Program-made: the position numbers and the translations under genes
Notes under the pieces: generated by a model
Database searches by the model: none
What the model was told of the DNA's origin: nothing
Seen by the model: the letters and a program-made list of their open reading frames with translations, nothing else
In this document: positions 14,057-18,877 of the stretch, in pieces
Layout: the number at the start of each line of letters is the position of its first letter
How positions within the stretch are numbered: position 1 is the stretch's first letter
NCBI GenBank assembly: GCA_947624945.1
Contig: CANQMJ010000036.1
Location: 1-18,877 of the forward strand
DNA from: an uncultured Clostridia bacterium
GTDB lineage: Bacteria > Bacillota > Clostridia > Oscillospirales > CAG-272
Direction: 5' to 3'
DNA length: 18,877 bases

Positions 14057-16162
14057 TTATCTTGCGGCAACGGCGCTCAACTTTTCGGAAGCGGATTCGT
14101 TTGGGTACGGTTCTTCCGCGTCATCGTTCTCATCGTTTTGAGGTGTACCCGAACAACACTGTTCCCCCGCCGGCTTAAACGTCGTCACGACGTCGGCGAC
14201 GAGGTCGCGTATGATGTCCTCACGTCCGTCGTATGCGGCGGTCATAAGTCCTTGCAGCTTCTGTAGGAACACGTCCGTGTCAAACGGTATCGGTCTGCCG
14301 ATGAAGATCAGTTTGTTCGGTGTCGTCCGCATCCCCTCTTCGGACATCAATTTTTCCTCAAAGAGCTTTTCGCCTTTTCTTAGTCCCGTGTATATGACCT
14401 GTATATCCTCGTCGGGCGTATACCCAGAAAGGCGTATCAGGTTTCGCGCAAGCGTGTCTATCTTGACCGGCTCGCCCATGTCGAGGACATATATCTCGCC
14501 GCTGTCGGCATATGTGCCGGCTTGAAGTACGAGCGACACAGCTTCGGGGATCGTCATGAAGTACCGTATAATATCGGGGTGCGTGACCGTGACGGGACCG
14601 CCCTTTGCAATCTGCTCTTTGAATCTCGGGATGACCGATCCGTTCGAGCCTAGCACGTTTCCGAAGCGCACCGCGACGAATTCCGTCCTCGGCTGCACGT
14701 TCCCGCTCGCCATCCCGCACATATTGCCGTCAACGTCCTCCGAATGGACGTGCATCGGCTTTATCTCGTTTGCTTTCCCCTCGCGTATCTTTCTGTCGAA
14801 TGTCTGAATAATCATCTCGCACAACCGCTTCGACGCACCCATGATGTTCGTCGGATTGACAGCTTTGTCGGTCGAGATCAGCACGAACCGCTTGCACCCG
14901 TTCATCATCGCAGCATACGCCGTCTTGTACGTTCCGATCGCGTTATTCTTGATCGACTCGCAGGGACTGTCCTCCATCAGCGGCACGTGCTTATGCGCCG
15001 CCGCGTGGTAGACGACATCCGGCTTGTACTTCGCGAACACCTGTGAAATGCGTCTGCTGTCGCGCACCGAACCAATCAAGACATCGAGATTGAGTTCCGG
15101 ATGTTTGTCCTTGAGTTCGTTTCCTATCGTAAATGCATTGTTTTCGTATATGTCGAATATGATGAGCTGCTTCGGGTCATGGTCCGCGATCTGTCGACAA
15201 AGTTCCGATCCGATAGACCCACCGCCGCCCGTGACGAGTATCACCTTGCCCGTGATGAATCGGAATATCTCGTCCATGTCGACCTTTATCGGCTCGCGTC
15301 CGAGCAGGTCCTCGACGGCGACGTCGCGCATCGAATTTGCCGTGACCATGCCCGTGATGATCTCGGCGATACCGGGCAGGCTCTTCAACTTGCAGTTCGT
15401 CTCCTTGCAGATGTTGAGAATGTCGCGCTTCTGTTTCGCACTCGCGCTCGGCATCGTGAGATATATCTTCTCGATCTTGTACTTCTCGACATTCAGGAGG
15501 ATATCGTCCCTGCCGCCCACTATAGGTACGCCGTCTATGTATCGTCCCCACTTGTTCTTGTTGTCGTCTATTATGCAAAAGACTCTCTCGTTTACCTCTT
15601 TTGCACTGTGCAGGTCGCGCAGCACCATCTGTCCCGCGCTGCCCGCGCCTATCAGCATTACGTGGCTCGCGTTTGCTTTCTGCTGCTGCCTGTTCTTCTT
15701 CCCGCGCTCCAAAAGAATGAATCTGTACGAGAATCTGACGAGCGTCACGAGGACCGTCTGTATAACGATACCCAATATGTAATATGATATCGGCATGCGG
15801 TGGAACACGATGGTGATGAATACTGTGTGAAATATTCCGAGTAAAACCGAACTCAGCAATATGCGTTTTAATTCGTCGTAACTTGCGAACCGCCACATGC
15901 TTCGGTAAAGTCTGAGCACCCAAAGCACTACGATCGCTGTGACTGCATATATCGGCGCAAATCTCATCCACGCCGTAAAATATTCTCTGGGGATCTCGGT
16001 GTAGTGACAGTCGAATCGCAGCCACAAAACGATAAAATATGAAACGCTGACGGCTATGGCATCATACAGCATCAGGTATATCGTGATTATCTGCCAATGC
16101 TCGATTTTCCTTTTTACCGCTCCGCCCGACTTATCCGTGGGTGTCTTCTTTTCGTCGTTCAT
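14057..16162 (-). CDS. Membrane UDP-GlcNAc 4,6-dehydratase (CapD/FlaA1/PglF/WbpM-like)
   Basis: A 701-aa protein with four predicted N-terminal membrane helices (about 22-48, 66-84, 100-122, 126-146), a first Rossmann domain (GAGSAG, 172-177) and a C-terminal SDR dehydratase (TGGGGSIGSE 311-320; STDKA 430-434; MGASK 441-445, with Met replacing Tyr; RFGNVLGS 499-506). It forms UDP-4-keto-6-deoxy-HexNAc from UDP-GlcNAc for the phosphoglycosyl transferase module. A hydrophilic segment at about 460-490 (EIKPMHVHSEDVDGN...) separates the MGASK helix from RFGNV and looks like an insertion, and the tail after 663 is acidic and unstructured. ATG follows GAGAGAAGAAG. The 84-nt gap from the helicase contains no clear terminator or promoter. 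Confidence 0.92.
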   Translation of the reverse strand: MNDEKKTPTDKSGGAVKRKIEHWQIITIYLMLYDAIAVSVSYFIVLWLRFDCHYTEIPREYFTAWMRFAPIYAVTAIVVLWVLRLYRSMWRFASYDELKRILLSSVLLGIFHTVFITIVFHRMPISYYILGIVIQTVLVTLVRFSYRFILLERGKKNRQQQKANASHVMLIGAGSAGQMVLRDLHSAKEVNERVFCIIDDNKNKWGRYIDGVPIVGGRDDILLNVEKYKIEKIYLTMPSASAKQKRDILNICKETNCKLKSLPGIAEIITGMVTANSMRDVAVEDLLGREPIKVDMDEIFRFITGKVILVTGGGGSIGSELCRQIADHDPKQLIIFDIYENNAFTIGNELKDKHPELNLDVLIGSVRDSRRISQVFAKYKPDVVYHAAAHKHVPLMEDSPCESIKNNAIGTYKTAYAAMMNGCKRFVLISTDKAVNPTNIMGASKRLCEMIIQTFDRKIREGKANEIKPMHVHSEDVDGNMCGMASGNVQPRTEFVAVRFGNVLGSNGSVIPRFKEQIAKGGPVTVTHPDIIRYFMTIPEAVSLVLQAGTYADSGEIYVLDMGEPVKIDTLARNLIRLSGYTPDEDIQVIYTGLRKGEKLFEEKLMSEEGMRTTPNKLIFIGRPIPFDTDVFLQKLQGLMTAAYDGREDIIRDLVADVVTTFKPAGEQCCSGTPQNDENDDAEEPYPNESASEKLSAVAAR

Positions 16163-16246
16163 TATCTATGCTTCTTCTCTCGTTTGTAATGATTCATTTT
16201 TGAAACTTTATCTCCCGACCACTATGCCGATATCATTCAATATTTT

Positions 16247-18769
16247 TTACTGCATCGCTATCGCGTTGATCGCATCAAGCAGTCTCTTCCGTTCGGCGCT
16301 CATCTTGCCCTGCTTTGCAAACTTCTTTTGGTTGTCAAGCCAAACGTACAGGTTTTCACCCTGCGAATCTGTATATCGTGTGGGCAGTCGGCAGTCGCCG
16401 TGTTCGTCGTAATATTCCTTTAACTCCGCATATTTCCTGTCCCACCTGTTTTCCCGTTTCAAAGTTTGTGTGAACCCGATGGAACGCAGCTTCTCAATTT
16501 GTTCCTCGGTAAGATGCTTTCCTTCGCGGTTGCCGATCATGATCTGCCTTTGCTCGTTCAGCCATTTATTCAGCCACACACCGTCGACGACATAATCAGG
16601 CGGAATATCCAAGTTTCCATGCTCCTTGAAATATGCTCTCGCCATTTCAAAACAGTCGTTCCAATCATTCCTGCGGGACTTGTTCCACACCATTCCGATT
16701 GCATCGAGTCTGTTCTGTTCCGTCTCGCTCAGCTTGCCATTGACATATTTCTCTCTGCATTTGCGCAGAAATACACCAAGCTTGTACCCATCCGGTGTGA
16801 CGTATGCATACGGTGCGTCAGCCGCACCGTGTTCGATAGAGTATGCTTTCGCATAAGCGTAGCCTTTCTCGAACGCAAGATTCTTCTTGGATTCCCAGCG
16901 CATCCCGAGTGCATCCATCTGCGCGATCTGCTCGTCGGTCAGCTTACCGCGAACATGCGGATCATGCCGATATTTCTTTCGCAGATCATGGAGCCAGTTG
17001 TCCAGCTTAACGCCGTCCTGAATCCAACCTTTCGGCACTTCAAGGTCGCCGTGCTTGTCAAAGTACGCTTTCGCCGCGTCGTAGTTGCGTTGCCACAGAT
17101 AATCGTTTGTGTCCCAAATCATGCCGAGATCGACGAGCATCTGCTCGCGTTCGGGTGTGAAGTAATTGCTCTTGATTTCGTTTCGGTGATAGTTGCGAAC
17201 GGAGATGATCCACTTGCCGAGCGTCAATCCGTCTTTCGTCACATAGTCGCCGGGGACATTGAGGTCACCGTGTTCGGCATGATATGCCTTACATGCGGCA
17301 TAGTGACGCTCCCACGACACGTCGTTGACGCTTTCCCACCGCATTCCGAGCGCGTCCAGTTTCGCGACCCTGTCCTCACTGAGATTGCCGATAACCTTAC
17401 CCGCGCGGATCTGCCGCTGTGTTTGCAGCCATATGCCGAGCGAATAACCGTCGGGCGTTTTGTATTTTGTAGGCACGTCAAGATTGCCGTGTTCTGCGTG
17501 ATACGCTTTTGCACAAGCGTACATCGTGTCCCAAGAGTTGGTCAGCGTTTCTTCCAGCTGATCAAACAGCATCCGACAGTCGCGGACCTCATCGATAACA
17601 TTGAACCGCTCCGCGACGATTTGTTCTCCGTCGCCAAAATAGTTGTAGTAGGTGATGGCGGCGCGCATTTCTTCTTCGATCGAGCCGATGCTGTAAAGGC
17701 TCTCAAAGTTGTTGACAATGTCGAAAATGACTGGCGTATGAGACTTTCCCGCCGAAAGCGCACGTCCGATCTGCTGCTTATATATGATGGGGGAAACGGT
17801 CGGGCGGAATAGAATCACGCCGTCCACATCGTCGACGTGGATGCCTTCATTCAGCGCATCAATGCAAAAGAGAAGCCGCAGATGCGATGTATCCGTGTCT
17901 GCTTTGAACTCGTCAAACGATTTCAGTGTTTCTCTGTCAAGGGAATAAAGCGAATAAACGTGCGGATTCGCGTCCACCTTCCCGAACCACTCGGAGACAT
18001 GGCTCATGCACTCACGCATCGCCTCGATGTTGGACGTAAATACAAGATATTTGCCCGTTCGTTTCTCCATGTGTTTGTCGAAGATAACGTCCAGCCCGTC
18101 AGCTTTTTCGAGAGCACGGCGCAAAGCCTCATAATATTTTTCGGCCGCATCGCGAACAGCTTTGTTGCGGTGAGAATAGATTTTCTTTTTCAGCCTGTCG
18201 AGTTCATTCTGATACACGAACGCCGCCATGACATACTTCGGTGCGGGAAGTATGCCCCGCACGATCGCCTCGCCCAGCGTCATCTCGCTTGCGACGTTGC
18301 CGTCGAACAGTTCCTCCGACATATCACGCTGACCATCGAGATAGCGAATCGCCGTCGCGGACAGTCCGAGAACTGGGACATTTGAGAAAAGTCTCAGGAA
18401 ACTAAGGATGTTTTCTTGCCAACTTTGAGCGCCGCAACGGTGAAATTCGTCGAGCACAAGCCCGTCAAACTGCATTGAGGCAATTTCTTCATCGGTATAC
18501 ATCGAAAAACTTTTGTATGTGGCAAAAGTGATATTATCAAGTTGTTTTCCGCCCGCCGCCTTGTAGTTTTCGATCTGAGTCTTGAATATATATTCGCTCG
18601 GCGATAGCCAAAGGATCTTCTTATCCGGGTTGTCATCGCAGTATTTGAAGCCGATGAAGGACTTGCCCGTTCCGGTGGGATGCACGACGGCAGCTTTGCC
18701 GGTTTCTGCCAGCATAGAGACAGCCGACTCGTATGCGATCCTGTTGTGTTCATAAAGTTCAATACCCAC
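16247..18769 (-). CDS. DEAD/DEAH-box helicase with six helicase-associated (HA) repeats
   Basis: An 840-aa superfamily 2 helicase. Motif I HPTGTGKS is at 30-37, motif II DEFH at 107-110, motif III SATA at 137-140, the second RecA domain from about 240 (YLVFTSNIEA), motif V near GIHVDDVDG (309-317) and motif VI QQIGRALS (332-339, one Arg, R336). From 411 to the end lie six repeats of about 70 aa with a W...Y..AKAY..EHG.L.VP....DG..LG.WL......G.LT..Q...LD.LGM.W pattern, the helicase-associated domain. HA domains are thought to bind nucleic acid. GTG start with AGGAGG 7 nt upstream. It is the first gene of the minus-strand run, 84 nt before the dehydratase. Its role is unknown; no nuclease, methylase or other defence partner is adjacent within the window. 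Confidence 0.88.
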   Translation of the reverse strand: MGIELYEHNRIAYESAVSMLAETGKAAVVHPTGTGKSFIGFKYCDDNPDKKILWLSPSEYIFKTQIENYKAAGGKQLDNITFATYKSFSMYTDEEIASMQFDGLVLDEFHRCGAQSWQENILSFLRLFSNVPVLGLSATAIRYLDGQRDMSEELFDGNVASEMTLGEAIVRGILPAPKYVMAAFVYQNELDRLKKKIYSHRNKAVRDAAEKYYEALRRALEKADGLDVIFDKHMEKRTGKYLVFTSNIEAMRECMSHVSEWFGKVDANPHVYSLYSLDRETLKSFDEFKADTDTSHLRLLFCIDALNEGIHVDDVDGVILFRPTVSPIIYKQQIGRALSAGKSHTPVIFDIVNNFESLYSIGSIEEEMRAAITYYNYFGDGEQIVAERFNVIDEVRDCRMLFDQLEETLTNSWDTMYACAKAYHAEHGNLDVPTKYKTPDGYSLGIWLQTQRQIRAGKVIGNLSEDRVAKLDALGMRWESVNDVSWERHYAACKAYHAEHGDLNVPGDYVTKDGLTLGKWIISVRNYHRNEIKSNYFTPEREQMLVDLGMIWDTNDYLWQRNYDAAKAYFDKHGDLEVPKGWIQDGVKLDNWLHDLRKKYRHDPHVRGKLTDEQIAQMDALGMRWESKKNLAFEKGYAYAKAYSIEHGAADAPYAYVTPDGYKLGVFLRKCREKYVNGKLSETEQNRLDAIGMVWNKSRRNDWNDCFEMARAYFKEHGNLDIPPDYVVDGVWLNKWLNEQRQIMIGNREGKHLTEEQIEKLRSIGFTQTLKRENRWDRKYAELKEYYDEHGDCRLPTRYTDSQGENLYVWLDNQKKFAKQGKMSAERKRLLDAINAIAMQ
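16250..17539 (-). repeat. Six tandem HA-domain repeats in helicase C-terminus
   Basis: Repeat units at residues 413-480, 486-553, 559-626, 632-696, 703-766 and 776-834. The core AYHAEHGxLxVP recurs with small changes. At DNA level the first two units share near-identical stretches around the AYHAEHG codons (near 17270 and 17490), indicating growth by duplication. Confidence 0.85.
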
Positions 18770-18800
18770 CGTGCAGCCTCCTTCCCGACAGATATGAATA

Positions 18801-18818
18801 ACATTATCCGCATAATGT
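18801..18818. promoter_or_regulatory. Perfect palindrome upstream of helicase, candidate operator
   Basis: ACATTAT (18801-18807) and ATAATGT (18812-18818) form a perfect 7-bp inverted repeat around CCGC. On the minus strand it follows a TTGACC box (18824-18819) directly, and a weak TATTCA lies 18 nt after that box. A repressor bound here would block either that weak promoter or elongation from the upstream TATAAT. It could also be a chance AT-rich palindrome. Confidence 0.4.
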
Positions 18819-18841
18819 GGTCAACCAAAGATAATAGCGAC

Positions 18842-18867
18842 ATATGTGGAACTATATCTCCGCATAT
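18842..18867. promoter_or_regulatory. Imperfect inverted repeat at the helicase transcription start
   Basis: ATATGTGGA (18842-18850) and TCCGCATAT (18859-18867) are inverted copies with one mismatch and an 8-nt spacer. The repeat overlaps the -10 box by two bases and would cover the expected start of transcription. It shares CCGCATA and TGTGG elements with the palindrome at 18801-18818, as expected if one regulator binds both. Confidence 0.4.
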
Positions 18868-18871
18868 TATA
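18866..18871 (-). promoter_or_regulatory. Consensus -10 box for the helicase/operon promoter
   Basis: The minus strand reads TATAAT, a perfect sigma-A -10 box, about 97 nt before the GTG start. Transcription would begin near 18859. The -35 box would fall just outside the window, so the promoter cannot be fully confirmed. Confidence 0.5.
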
Positions 18872-18877
18872 TCAAAA

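Noticed and set aside
15024..15787. Two overlapping plus-strand open frames (228-252 codons) opposite the dehydratase
   Set aside because: Both are shadows of the well-supported 701-aa dehydratase; no start context and no family resemblance.
16466..17812. Long plus-strand open frame (448 codons) opposite the helicase repeats
   Set aside because: It is antisense to the HA repeats, which are clearly conserved protein. It has no ribosome site and no recognisable motif, and its openness follows from the repeat codons on the other strand.

Overview
The window holds one long, tightly packed cell-surface polysaccharide operon on the minus strand, with a helicase gene at its upstream (right) end and a tRNA-derived integration junction at its downstream (left) end. 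Strong Shine-Dalgarno sites (GGAGG/AGGAG), GTG/ATG starts, an EpsG-type polymerase and a TagF/TarI-type alditol-phosphate branch suggest a Gram-positive Bacillota, most likely a gut-type Clostridia. This is inference from gene content; no taxonomic marker is present.

Right end (16247-18877): a DEAD/DEAH helicase with six C-terminal helicase-associated (HA) repeats, preceded by a TATAAT box and two inverted repeats that could be operators. Next, transcribed leftwards, comes a chain-initiation module (11667-16162): a membrane FlaA1/CapD-like UDP-GlcNAc 4,6-dehydratase, an 86-aa protein of unknown function, a short PglD/NeuD-like acetyltransferase, a PglC/CapM-like phosphoglycosyl transferase and a CapN/WreQ-like SDR. 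Together these could make a lipid-linked 6-deoxy-HexNAc (D-QuiNAc or D-FucNAc).

Then come a WbuB/CapL-like GT4, an OafA-like acyltransferase carrying a G10 tract inside its reading frame (a likely phase-variation switch), and a three-gene UDP-6-deoxy-L-HexNAc pathway (CapE/FnlA-like, RmlD-like, CapG/WecB-like). The reductase is a short RmlD-like protein without the cupin domain of CapF, which points to L-QuiNAc rather than L-FucNAc. Next is a CDP-alditol branch: TagF-like transferase, IspD/TarI-like cytidylyltransferase, GatD-like Zn dehydrogenase and Rpe/AlsE-like epimerase. Its alditol cannot be named from the sequence and may be unusual. The operon closes with a GT2 and an EpsG-like polymerase.

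Almost every junction is an overlap or a gap of a few bases, so the genes are probably co-transcribed and translationally coupled. No Wzx flippase, no Wzz/tyrosine-kinase chain-length pair and no aminotransferase are in the window. Base composition is mosaic, and some changes fall inside genes (GT2 and the TagF-like gene), suggesting cassette exchange by recombination.

Left end (1-539): this stretch has no intact gene. It contains a 3' fragment of a tRNA-Ser(UGA) cut at the anticodon loop, paired short direct repeats beside it, several hairpins, a strong plus-strand terminator and a frameshifted coding remnant. This looks like an attachment-site scar of an integrative element.
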